In this document: positions 47,890 to 58,549 of the stretch, in pieces
Position numbering within the stretch: the first letter of the stretch is position 1
How the letters are laid out: every line of letters begins with the position of its first letter
DNA from: Ursus arctos
Lineage: Eukaryota; Chordata; Mammalia; Carnivora; Ursidae
Assembly: GCF_023065955.2 (NCBI RefSeq)
Contig: NW_026622997.1
Location: 20,688,001-20,752,000, forward strand
DNA length: 64,000 nt
Reading direction: 5' to 3'
Program-made: the position numbers and the translations under genes
Notes under the pieces: generated by a model
What the model saw: only the letters and a program-made list of their open reading frames with translations
Databases searched by the model: none
Told to the model about the DNA's origin: nothing

Positions 47890-48665
47890 ATAACTATTGG
47901 GAGGCTGCAGTATCAAAATTCTTTTTTTTTTTTTTTAAAGATTTTATTTATTTATTTGACAGAGATAGAGACAGCCAGCGAGAGAGGGAACACAAGCAGG
48001 GGGAGTGGGAGAGGAAGAAGCAGGCTCATGGCGGAGGAGCCTGATGTGGGACTCGATCCCAGAACGCTGGGATCACGCCCTGAGCCGAAGGCAGACGCTT
48101 TAACCGCTGTGCCACCCAGGCGCCCCTGCAGTATCAAAATTCTAAGATGACCCTAAGATTCCCATCACCTAATGGACACACCCAGTATAATCCCCTCCCC
48201 TTGAGTGTAAGTGGCACCTGTGAAGATGTGGAACAGCATTCCTTGATTAGGTTACGAGCAGGGTGATGGGGTATCATTCCTGTGATTGTTCTGTCATATA
48301 AGACTGTCATGGTGGCTGGAGAGACATTCTCTTGCTGGCTGTGAAGACCTGAGCTACCAAGTTGTCAGAGCCTCTAGGCACTGACAGTGACTCCTGCCGA
48401 CAGCCAGAAATAAAACAAGGATCTCAGTCCTACAACCAGAAGTAACTGAATCCCACCAACAACGATGTGAGCCCAGGAGGAGACCCCAAACTCCAGATGG
48501 GACACCGCTGACACCTTGATTTAGCCCTGAGACCCTGAGCAGAGAGCCCGGCTTGGCCTTGCCCAGATTTCTGACCTACAGACACTGTGAAGTAATAAAT
48601 GGATGTTGTTTTAGGCCACTTAGCTTGTGGTAATTTGTTATACAGAAATAGAAAACTAATATGGA
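47890..48665 (+). mobile_element. MLT1-like LTR interrupted by a SINE
   Basis: After the SINE the LTR reads GATGACCCTAAGATTCCC, ATAATCCCCTCCCCTTGAG, GTGATGGGGTATCATTCCTG, CTCTTGCTGGCTGTGAAGAC and ends TTTTAGGCCACTTAGCTTGTGG...AAAACTAATATG, as MaLR LTRs do. Its exact start before 47906 is unclear. Confidence 0.7.
47923..48126 (-). mobile_element. Young Can-SINE, antisense
   Basis: T-run, AAAGATTTTATTTATTTATT, GACAGAGATAGAGACAGCC, GGGAGTGGGAGAGGAAGAAG and CTGTGCCACCCAGGCGCCCC. Identical 17-base target duplication TGCAGTATCAAAATTCT at 47906-47922 and 48127-48143. Confidence 0.96.
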
Positions 48666-50030
48666 TTGCCTTCATTCCCTTCTCCTTGCCAGACTTTAAA
48701 ATAATTAATTGGGTTTTTTAATAAGGCCATGAGCCACAGACCAAAGCATGAAGCCTCCCTGCCATTTGCTTTCTCTTCCCTGTCCATACTCCTATACCTC
48801 TACCCTCACCCCTCCATCTCTGCTGGGAAAAGCAGGATAAGAGGTGTGTCTGCAGCCCTGATTGACAATGATGACATCCATTTTCAAATTCCCTCCCTTA
48901 CTTTGGACTAAGAAACATGTTTCTTATATTCTCTAACATTAGGGCTTTCAGAGTTTTCAACCATGACCCACAGAAAAAGTATATTATTTCACCACCAGTT
49001 TCACAAAACAACAGTTATCTTTACCAGGTGCACTGCATTCTGATATTTTTCTTCTAGTACATTCTTTTGATCCACAGCACCAATTTCACGATGGACTAAT
49101 GTAAAGGACCATCACATCTTGCACTTTGAAAGCCTTCCTCTCATTGATATATTCCAACATTCATGATACAGAACAAGTTATAAAACATGGGCAGAACATC
49201 TTATGCTTTTCTTCTCTCCCCTTGTTGTAATTTATAAAAATAACCTTTACGCAGAAGAATGGCCTAGTCCTTACAGTACTGTTGTCTAGGAATTTTAGTG
49301 ACAATTTGTCAACCCTGCCTTTTCCCAGTTGAGGGAAGGATTCTCACATGGAAAATGGCCAAGCCCCCATTCTGTAAGTGCAGAATTTTTCCGGGGAACC
49401 TGGCACACTCAACTATTTATTTATTTTTACAACAGGTGGTTATAGGGAAAATATGTTATTTCTAACTCACAAGCATGAAAAATAAAGTTCAGTGACACCT
49501 TAATGACCTGGCCACCAGACCTAGACGTGGGCCTGTTCCCTTCCTCACCATGCAAAGTCCTTTTCACAGACACCACATGCAAGAAGAGCCACCCTGCAGT
49601 CATTTATAGGAGATGCCAGTCAAAATAAAACCTTAGAAGGCATTCACTTGAATTGGGAGACATGTTTTTTATTGAAACATCTCACATCACCTGGGAGAGA
49701 TGTGAAACATGATCTTTAATCATCTCCAGCCGGGGTGACCCCAAAACTCTGCCCTGAGCTGAAAATGTAATCTCCAGTAGACCAGTGCCTCCGAAGCCAC
49801 GTATTGACATCACCCCCAAGGAAGGCTATCACCATGGGGTTCCCAGGAGATTTCCCTCCCAGGCCCACCACCTCTAGCCCTGGTTAACTTGCAGGAGCAG
49901 GTGGGAGGCAGCAGTATGGTTAACTGCAGCGGTTGTGGGTAATTACAGTTGGCATTCTTGTTCCCTCGCCCGTATACTTTCCTTATTTTCTCCAACGTTT
50001 TTCATGCTACCAAGACCTGACAATGAAATG

Positions 50031-50031
<1 letters not shown>

Positions 50032-50074
<43 letters not shown>
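50032..50074 (+). repeat. (TG)n microsatellite
   Basis: About 21 uninterrupted TG units, likely polymorphic and potentially Z-DNA forming. Confidence 0.97.
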
Positions 50075-50075
<1 letters not shown>

Positions 50076-50496
50076 CAAATGGAATTAATGGACCTCAGTA
50101 CATGGAGGAAAAAATTAACCCTAAGTTTCCAAGGTCAGGGAAGATGATTTATGGTCATTGACTGCCACTGTGGATTTTATTCTATTGAAAAGACTAGGAA
50201 GTCTGGGGTTTTTATGCCTCCAGAAATAGAGAGAGAGAGAGAGAGGGAGTTTCTTCTAATTGCTCTTCTTTTGTATCTCTATTTGGACTTGCACTTTAAA
50301 AGGAAATAGTACCTTCCTGTGTATAGAGAAGGAATCTAGAACTGATTGCTTGTCCTTTCATTGTTTATACAGTCTGAAAATTAGAAGGAAAGGTAAATGA
50401 GAGACTCCTCTGGCCATTCCTCCATCTATGAGTGAATACGCATACCCCCACCTGGTGCTCTGCTCAAAGCACTCATTTCACGGATTTTCTTTTTTT

Positions 50497-50683
50497 ATAT
50501 TTTAAATTATTTATTTATTTATTTGAGAGAGAGTGAGCATGAGCAGGGGGAGGGGCAAAGGGAGAGGGGAAAGTAGACTCCCCACTCAGCAGGGAGCCTG
50601 ACACGGGGCTCAATCCCAGGACCCTCAGATCATGACCAGAGCTGAAGGCAGACGTTTAACTGACTGAGCCACCCAGGTGCCCC
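50497..50683 (-). mobile_element. Can-SINE, older copy
   Basis: AAATTATTTATTTATTTATTTG, GAGAGAGAGTGAGCATGAGC, GGCTCAATCCCAGGACCC and a head complement ending GAGCCACCCAGGTGCCCC. Confidence 0.88.
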
Positions 50684-51119
50684 TCCTAATGCATGGAGCA
50701 GTAATCTAATTTATTAGTAATTTGTTCATCTTAAACTAAGCAAGAAAGCTTAGTGCAGTAACCTTAAGATTTTAGATAATTACATGGCACATAATAGATC
50801 CAGATTGCTAGTGGGCATAAATATAGTTGAGACTTTTATAAAACATATTAATTTGTGAGGGTCATCAGGAATAGAAACTTTGGACTTGGATCTACTCATT
50901 AGCAATACGAATCCAAATGCAAGAAAAACAAATTCATCAGTGTCTCCTTAAATTGGAGAATCTACTCTCTTTTTCTGAGTACCACCAGCAAACTAATCTG
51001 GTAAAGCCCACATTACATTTACACTGAGCCATTCTAACCAAACCCATATGTTAAGTTGCCCACTTGAGGAAAGACACAGTTAGACTCAGCCCATGTTTCC
51101 TTCTCTTTAAAATGGGAGG

Positions 51120-51217
51120 GGCGCCTGGCTGGCTCTGTTGGTAGAACATGGGACTCTTGATCTCAGGGTATGAGTTCAAGTCCCACGTTGGGTGTGGAGC
51201 CTACTTAAAAAAATAGA
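51120..51217 (+). mobile_element. Short Can-SINE with tRNA-like head
   Basis: GGCGCCTGGCTGGCTCTGTTGG, then GTAGAACATGGGACTCTTGATC and GAGTTCAAGTCCCACGTTGG, which keep A-box and B-box like tRNA features, ending GGAGCCTACTTAAAAAAA. Flanks AAAATGGGAGG and AAAATGAGGAC are near-copies. Confidence 0.88.
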
Positions 51218-51219
51218 AA

Positions 51220-54200
51220 ATAAAATGAGGACAATTGTTCCTACTTCAGAAAGGTATTGTGAAGATTAAATGAGAAAAAGCATGGGAGTGTCAGGTGACT
51301 GAAAAGATGAATTCGATGTTAGTCAAGAGAGTCCAGCTGCAAACCTCAGAGGCATACCATAGTGGACATATTTTTCTTGTTCATGTGAGGTCTGCTCTGG
51401 TGTTTTGGCTGACAGTCTTCTACACGGTCATTCAGGGATCCAGGTTTCTTTTATCTTGGGGTCCCACCTCCTCTAGGTCCTCCACCATTGAATTGGGAAT
51501 GAGAAGGCTGGGTCATTCCTGGGAAGGTTTGATGGGCCAGGCCTGGAAGTGGCATATGTCACCTCCACCTTCATTCAGTTTCATGGCCATTCCTAGCTGC
51601 AAGGGATGCTGGGAAATGTCATCAGCCTGTGTGCCAGGAAGGAAGAATTCACAGGTTTGGCGGGCATCTAGCCAATCTGCCAGCACAGGTAACTTGGTTT
51701 GGCTAACGTGAGGTCTAGCTCAGTGGAAAAATATTATTTTTCTAAACACTTATTTGGGTTTTTCTGAATTAATCCCCCAGTAACCATCCAGAGAAGGACA
51801 TGAAAACCTTCAAATCCAACAGCTGAATTTGTTTTTATTGTACCTGGATATATAGAGAGATATACAGATGTAGATACATGTATACAAATATCTTAAAGCT
51901 TTTTTTTAAATTAGAGTGATTTCATCCTTTTTGCCTCTGTAGTGTTTTACCATAACAACAAGATGTCAAATTATGGTCCGATATTTTAAAATGCCAAACA
52001 AAACAGTTGCGTGACTTTGATCTCAGAGCATGCCTTGGGTGAATTAGGTGGTGCTGGTGGCAGGTCTGGAAATTGTAAAGGAAAAGCAAACGAGTGAACA
52101 AAGCCAAGCTCCCAAGTGTTCCCTAAATCCATGCCCAGAAAATGTCACCGCGTTGCTCAATCAGAGTTGCTGGATTTTCTTGAGAGATTTGGCCGTGATT
52201 AGTGCTGCAAAGTTCTATTGTTAGGGGGCATATGACAGATAACATAATGCAATAAAGTAATTCTGGCCCTAATGTAAAATGCCTGCTTTAAAATATTGCT
52301 ATCGAGTTTTTTTCCCCCGAGGACATTTAGAAATCAAGACATCAAGAAAATATTCTTCTGAGTAACCGCTGTTAATATGTGCCAAGCAAGTATTTCAAAT
52401 GGACTTTTAAATATGCAATTCTACATTTATCTTGAAAATAGGAAAAAAAAAAAAACAGAAGAGAAATAAAAGATCTAACGTTTCTGGCCTTTGTATCGTC
52501 CTCAGTTGTGTTTTCATTGAGTAGTGGCATCTCCCGGTGACCCGGGTGGAGGAGCACTTTAGAATCTAACCAGCAGCTCACTTTAGAGCCTTTTCCAAAT
52601 TAACTCTACATTCACTCTGAAGAGCGGGTAAAACTTGGTTGCCTACCGATACCCGCAGGATTGCTTTCTTGTAACCAGCAGCTTTCTGAGTTGGATTTCG
52701 TGTTGTAGGTAGACAAGTGGGGGCAAAAAGAAGCCTTTGCTTTCCATAGGAGCCTTTCCATGGCAAGAAAATTACCCTGGTAATTACCCACGCGCCCCTC
52801 CCCCCACCAGCGCGCGCGTGTGAAGGCTGAATATAGATGCTGGTTCACGAAAAAAAAAGCACCAGGGAAGGAAGGAGAGGAAGAGGTTCGGGTGATATCA
52901 TCAGGGTCTGCTTGAGTTGACAGCCTGAAGCTACCCAGTCAGTGCTGAATGCCAACAGGAAAGCTAATCATTCGTTTATCAGGATGCAGAGAGGAGGGTA
53001 ATCAGAAAGGAGAGTAATTCTGTCATTCTTCTGCCCAGACTGTTTGTTTTAGCGACATAAAGCTGTGAATGGGCCTGTGAGCTGTGACCGTGGGTTAGTA
53101 GCTTTAAAGGTATTTAGAAACCCAGGACTTTGGAGGCAGAAAGGATTTGCTAAGAGCCTGTCCGGTTGGACATCACTCATGGTGACTTTTTTTTTTTTTT
53201 AATCTGATAAGGCACATTAGCTCATCTCTCTTTGTGTAAGACACGAATTAGATAATGAGTGGCTGCCCAAAGGAAGTGAGGTGGTTATCACACACAAGGG
53301 ATTTGGGGGATTATCTGAGGGGTAAAGGTTAATAAAGAAGGATAACGTCCTTTGTTTTAGCAACTATTTCATACGAAGTTTGTTCCATCCCAGACTGCCT
53401 TGAAGGCATATTCCCCATCAAGGCTAGGACTCTGTATGTGGCCAGGGAAATGTTTCATTCTCCGTTCCGTCAAGCGTCGGGATCACTTTGCATCTTTAAT
53501 AAAATAGTTACTATTTACCATTCTGCATTGAGAAGCTAAATATTTGGTTTCTAGTCACCATAAATCTGCAAAAAAAAAAAAAAAAAAAGGTCACAGGCTT
53601 TTCTTGTAGGACTTGTATCAGAAATTAATTCAAAAAGAAGTGGTTGAGTCATTCAACAGATCTTTTAAAAAGCCACACGTGTCTCGGCCTTCAGAGTTGC
53701 TGTGGCTCCCGGGTTTCGGGAGCCTTAGCGGGGACCCTCTTTGCAGGACCCCGCTTCTGTCAACATGTGCCAGGCTGTATGTGTGGACAGACAGACAGGG
53801 AGAAGGTAACTGCAGCTAGCATTCCAGTGTGGATGCACCGTCATAAATTACTTAGCAGAGGGCATGGGCCGTTACTTTTTATGGTCATGTTCTATATTTG
53901 TATGTGCCGGGGGACGGGTCACATGACAAAACCATCATTTGATATTAGTGTTTATGTGCACGGACGAGCGAGGGCTAGATTTCAGCTTCACTGCGCAGTA
54001 CTTTTAATTTGTACAGTTAGCTCTTAATTGAAAATGCAGGCGCTTCCCTAAATACTAATGCTACAAATAATCCAGAATAAAGTTGTTGGAGTTGTCCTTA
54101 GAAGACAGGTTACCGCCCACTCTAGCTGAAGTGCCCGGTGCCTTCCAGAGGTTGTAAAACATACATTTTGAACACGAGCAAGTCAACCCTGCCGGAATCA

Positions 54201-54240
54201 TAAGCTAAAAATTCACCAGTTTACATCCTCTAGCCCCTCT
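51220..54240. other. Longest repeat-poor stretch of intron 4
   Basis: About 3 kb with only homopolymers (T run 53189-53200, A run 53571-53588). It includes the GATA cluster. No coding signal is convincing. Confidence 0.5.
53205..53345. promoter_or_regulatory. Candidate GATA-motif cluster in repeat-free intron
   Basis: WGATAR motifs occur at 53205-53210 (TGATAA), 53250-53255 (AGATAA), 53285-53290 (TTATCA) and 53311-53316 (TTATCT), plus GGATAA at 53340-53345; another TTATCA is at 52976. The segment carries no recognised repeat. GATA factors drive heart and muscle programmes and CAP2 is enriched there, so a regulatory role is a reasonable guess, but motif counts alone are weak evidence. Confidence 0.25.
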
Positions 54241-54431
54241 CCTAACTTGAGCAAGAGAGCATCTTATGAATGGCAGTTTATTTTGAAGGAGATACATTTC
54301 CCAGCTATGGAGAGAAAGAAAACACACACAGGCTTTTTTTCCTTCTCTTTCCCACCTTGTTTCCCCCACTGCAGTTTAACAAATAGTCGGGTTTCCAGTG
54401 GCAAACACCTAGAGAATGTACTTCTTCTGGG

Positions 54432-54627
54432 GCTGCCCGGGTGGTTCAGTCGGTTAAGCGTCTGCCTTTGGCTCAGGTCATGATCTCGGGGTCCTGCGAT
54501 CAAGTCCGGCATCAGGCTCCCTGCTCAGCAGGGGAATCTGCTTCTCCCTCTGTCCCCTCTCCCCACTCATGCTCGTGCTTGCTCTCTCTCTCAAATAAAT
54601 AAAAAAATCTTAAAAAAAAAAAAAAAA
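54432..54627 (+). mobile_element. Can-SINE
   Basis: GGGGCTGCCCGGGTGGTTCAG, GTTAAGCGTCTGCCTTTGGC, CTCTCTCTCTCAAATAAATAAA and poly-A. Flanks AATGTACTTCTT and GATGTTCTTCTT are probably the aged target duplication. Confidence 0.9.
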
Positions 54628-54841
54628 GGATGTTCTTCTTTGATGATTATTTCTTTGTACAAATTAAACATGAAAAAATGTTCTTGTCCATCTTTGGCAG
54701 ATTGGCTGCTGCGAGAACTCGTGTTTTCGTATCTGGAATCACTTATTACATACATTGGCCTCTGAGTAGTTGCTTTCGATCTTCATTAGGGCCTGTTCAC
54801 CTTCCGTACTCCAGCCTTCTTTAATTTTTATTTCTTTGGGC

Positions 54842-54860
54842 TTTTTTTTTTTTTTTTTAA
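54842..54860 (+). repeat. Poly-T run
   Basis: 18 T residues with no adjoining SINE or L1 body that I recognise. Confidence 0.85.
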
Positions 54861-55165
54861 CCCAGCGTTTACTGGATGTCTGCTCTGTAGCCGTCATGGC
54901 ATTTGGGACTTCTGTATCCATCAGTAGCTCTTTTCTATGAAAACAGACTTCGGAAAGTCTGCTTGTCACGATTCACGGATTCCTGTCCTTCGCGCTGGTC
55001 TTAGCTGTAACCACACTCCTGCCCCCACCATGACCACCGTTCCAGCTTTTCTGCCCACTCTTCTCTATTAGGAAACGTCTTAACTGTGCCTTCTGATGGT
55101 CTCTTCGTAGCCCTGAACTCCCTGAGCACCTGGACAGTAGTTTGTCAAGCATAGGGAACTTGTTT

Positions 55166-55368
55166 TATTTTTATTTGTTTTTTTTTTAAGATTTTATTTA
55201 TTTATTCGACAGAGATAGAGACAGCCAGTGAGAGAGGGAACACAAGCAGGGGGAGTGGGAGAGGAAGAAGCAGGCTCACAGGGAGGAGCCTGATGTGGGG
55301 CTCGATCCCATAAAGCGGGGATCACGCCCTGAGCCGAAGGCAGACGCTGTGCCACCCAGGCGCCCCTG
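55166..55368 (-). mobile_element. Young Can-SINE, antisense
   Basis: T-run, AAGATTTTATTTATTTATTC, GACAGAGATAGAGACAGCC and GCTGTGCCACCCAGGCGCCCC, with a short internal deletion before the head (AGACGCTGTGCC). Target duplication TAGGGAACTTGTTT occurs at 55152-55165 and 55369-55382. Confidence 0.95.
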
Positions 55369-55451
55369 TAGGGAACTTGTTTACGTATTATTTCAGAAAC
55401 ATTTCCCCTGTTATTTTTTGTGCATGTTTTCCATCCCCTCAACAAGATTCT

Positions 55452-55621
55452 TTTTTTTAAAGCCTTTTTAGGATATTTTTTGCAGTGTTTTATAAATTTA
55501 TTTTTTTATTATGTTCACTTAGCCAGCATATAGTACATCGTAAGTTTTTGATGTAGTGTTCAGTGATTCATTAGTTACATATAACACCCAGTGCTCATCA
55601 CAGCACGTGCCCTCCTTAATA
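55452..55621 (-). mobile_element. 170-bp antisense L1 3' stub
   Basis: TTATTATGTTCACTTAGCCAGC, ATAGTACATCGTAAGTTTTTG and ATAACACCCAGTGCTCATC, ending CACGTGCCCTCCTTAATA: the complement of the carnivore L1 3' end. Target duplication CCTCAACAAGATTCT at 55437-55451 recurs with one G/A change at 55622-55636. Confidence 0.88.
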
Positions 55622-56881
55622 CCTCAACAAAATTCTAAGAGCTTCAGAGAGCTTTAGAGTTGATGCATCTTTGCTTTTAGGACACAGTGTGGTCCTAACT
55701 ATATTTTATTTGCTGTCCAGTTTGCTCAGAAGGGAGGTTCAGGGCTCCTGATCAACTTTGGTTTGGGGAATAAAAGCTTGATTAAGGGATTGCACGAGCA
55801 CAAGAGGGAACAGAGTGGAATGACACTTTCATTTAGTGATACATCTGTCCTTTCCCCAAAAAAGAGTTCGATATTTAGAGGTCTGTTTGGTAGGGATTGA
55901 GATATCACTGAAGGGTATAATTGGTAAAATATAAGTCATGGGTCAGCCATGTAGAATTAGCCTTGAAAAAAGGTATTCCTAATGGGAATTTGGGGAAGGT
56001 AGGTTAGAGGAAAAACAGGTGATATGGTGTCGGTAAGGCATTTTATTTCAAAGATACCTTTTCTTTGATGTGCCCTTTCACAAAATGAGTGCCTTCGAGG
56101 TGCACCATAGAATGGTTCCGTCCTGGTGTGTGGAGCATTTAATGACAAGAAATGATCACAACCAGATTTGGGTGACAGATGTAGCTCAGGCATTCAGTGA
56201 TTCTAGAATATAGGTTCTGGGAAGAATGAGCTGATTAAATTCACATGGGCTGTGGAAATCCAGCTGGCCTGATATTTAAATGCTGTTGAAAAATGTTCCA
56301 ATTAGATGGCTTCTTCCCTGTGCAGAGTTTTCATGTAATTGTGAAAAACGGTCCTTTCTTGAGGCTGTGAAATTGTCGTGAGTGTCCACTTTCAACCCTT
56401 TGAAGCTGGTAATGATGCATTTGGAACCAGAGGCTGCGGTACAGAAGAACTTCCGGCTTTCTCCCATTTCTGACCAGATGGATTCTCTATACAGAATAAT
56501 GGGCCACACATCCCACAAATTGGATTTAAGTGATTCGAACAACAGGAGTCCCATCATTCTCTTTGGCTTGATGTCCTATAGTTGACTATGTACAGGATTC
56601 CTCTTGGAAAGTCATAAATTGGATTCTATTTTCCCATAGGAACAGGGATATAATTTGCAACTTCGTATTTTACCAACTTGACAGCAAATAAACCACAGAC
56701 AGGACAAACTGTACATCATAAAAGCTAAGCTACAACTAAAACGTTAGAATTATTTAAAAAGGGAAAATGTGGCTCCAAGTCCCGTCAAGTGGTCATAAAT
56801 ATACTGCTCACTTTAATTACAAGCCCCTAATGAATTCTAACTGCATAGACCGCTCATAAAAAAGTCCATATCATAACTTAC

Positions 56882-57230
56882 CTATCTGAAACTGACGGCG
56901 GCTTGAGTAGATACTCATCACTGATGATTTTACTCGACTTTTTAGAATTCGGAGGGCCTTTTTTTGGTATGCTGGATAATCCATGTCTTTAAAATACTTT
57001 TTGTGGGAAAGTGAAAGCTCTTGCCTTTTCTTTTCCCCTCTTGACAGCATTTTTCTGGCCCTGACAGAGACATTCAGAAACCTTCTGTAATTCTCTAGGA
57101 CAATACTTGAGATAGAAGTATCCTTTTCAAAAATAGCAACCAAAGAATCACAGCCTTCAGAGACCTTACCAAGAAGTCCATTTGGGACAGTTCTTTTGGC
57201 CCTGGTTTTCTCAGTCAACGTTTCTTTGTT
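56882..57230 (-). other. Unassigned minus-strand open frame with splice-like borders
   Basis: A frame of about 116 codons runs on the minus strand with no ATG at its start (the first in-frame near-start is TTG at 57218). The product is basic and lysine/arginine-rich, with segments such as VLENYRRFLNVSVRARKML and YPAYQKKALRILKSRVK; I do not recognise the family. The 3' border is a strong donor, GATAG|GTAAGTTATG, followed by a stop two codons later. On the 5' side, AG dinucleotides occur at 57231-57232 and 57238-57239. Just beyond them a plus-strand SINE (about 57262-57475) separates this site from a long minus-strand pyrimidine tract (57485-57560 read in reverse), which would have lain directly upstream before the insertion. 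It could be an exon of a nested antisense transcript, a decayed gene remnant, or chance; frames of similar length occur elsewhere in the window without meaning. Confidence 0.25.
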
Positions 57231-57261
57231 CTTTCATCTCCCAAGATTTAAGAGGGGGTGG

Positions 57262-57412
57262 GCACCTGGTTAGCTCAGTTGGTTAAGCGTCTGCCTTCAG
57301 CTCAGGTCATAATCCCAGGGTCCTGGGATCGAGCCCTGCATCAGGCTCCCTGCTCAGTGGGGAGTCTGCTTCTCCCTCTGCTCATGCTTTCTAAATTAAA
57401 TAAATAAATAAG

Positions 57413-57443
<31 letters not shown>

Positions 57444-57475
57444 ATATAAAATCTTTTTTTTAATTCTAAAATAAA
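57262..57475 (+). mobile_element. Can-SINE with expanded (TAAA)n tail
   Basis: GGCACCTGGTTAGCTCAGTTGG, GTTAAGCGTCTGCCTTCAGC and TCGAGCCCTGCATCAGGC, then about 12 TAAA units (57393-57445). Flanks TTAAGAGGGGGTGGG (about 57248) and TTAAGGGGGGTGGG (about 57480) are the likely target duplication. Confidence 0.92.
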
Positions 57476-58019
57476 AGAGTTAAGGGGGGTGGGAAGGAGT
57501 CAGAGAAGAGCAATGGGAAGGACATGAAGAAATGAAGAAAGAGGGTAGAGAAAGACAACCATATCCCTATGGTTGATCAGTTAGAAGCCAGGGAGGGAGT
57601 GAGGAGCCGAGCAATGGCTGTACACCTTAGAGCTTTTTAGCCCATGATTCCTCTGAACCACTTGGCTCTCATTTTCTTCTTTGTGTCTTTGTCCCCTATC
57701 TGTAGCCTCCAAGATGGGGGAAAGGAAGTCGTAGGTGTTTCTCAATGAGAAGGCAGGGGTGATGGGGTGGAGTTGTGAAATACGGGGCTACCTCTGCTGT
57801 TCCAACATGTCATCAGAACACTGTAATTTCCTTTGATTTGTTTTTAATGTCTTTCTTTTGAGTCAGGTTACCCCACACTTAGTGGTTTTCCCTACATCGA
57901 TTGAGTCTTTATGTTCTTATGTTGTCCCTGGCACGAGATCCATTTGATTATTGACATAGGTAGTGAGTAATCGCTTGGTCCCAGGGAGGCACTAAGATAG
58001 TAGAATGTGATTATCCAGT

Positions 58020-58085
58020 GGTTCTGAGCAATGACTGCCCAGCCTGTGCCCAGTGCCCATAGTAGGTGCTCAATAAGAAACAGAG
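58020..58085 (+). mobile_element. MIR/L2 3' fragment
   Basis: GTGCCCAGTGCCCATAGTAGGTGCTCAATAAGAAACAGAG resembles the MIR-type terminal pattern. Confidence 0.45.
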
Positions 58086-58344
58086 TAAACCATGTAAAAC
58101 CAGCCAGGCCCCGGATATTCAAGGTGATTAAAACCTTGTCCCATTAAATGAGCCTCTGGGAGCCTCCTCTTATCTTTGTGTTTGTGGAAAAAGTACATAG
58201 AAAGTCAACCCCAGTCACTTTTTACAGTAGGAGAATATCAGGGAGTTTGGAAGAGGAGTTTCTTCTTTCCATATTTATGGAATGAGTGTTTTCTAGCAAA
58301 AAAGAGATTCACACTCAACAAGACCATCATGAAAGGCCTTAGCA

Positions 58345-58533
58345 AACTGAGGGCTTTAGAGGGGAGGGGGGTGGGGGATTGGGATAGGCCGGTGATGGGT
58401 ATTAAGGAGGGCACGTATTGCTGGTGCACTGGGTGTTATATGCAAGTAATGAATCATGGAACTTTACATCAGAAACTTGGGATGTACTGTATGGTGACTA
58501 ACATAACATAATAAAAAATTCTTATTAAAAAAA
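58345..58533 (+). mobile_element. 189-bp L1 3' stub
   Basis: GATAGGCCGGTGATGGGTATTAAGG, CACTGGGTGTTATATGCAAG, TACTGTATGGTGACTAACATAACATAATAAAA and poly-A. Identical target duplication AAAGGCCTTAGCA at 58332-58344 and 58534-58546. Confidence 0.92.
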
Positions 58534-58549
58534 AAAGGCCTTAGCATAA

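Noticed and set aside
51295..51711. 138-codon plus-strand frame in intron 4
   Set aside because: Composition looks random, no recognised domain, and no good splice borders.
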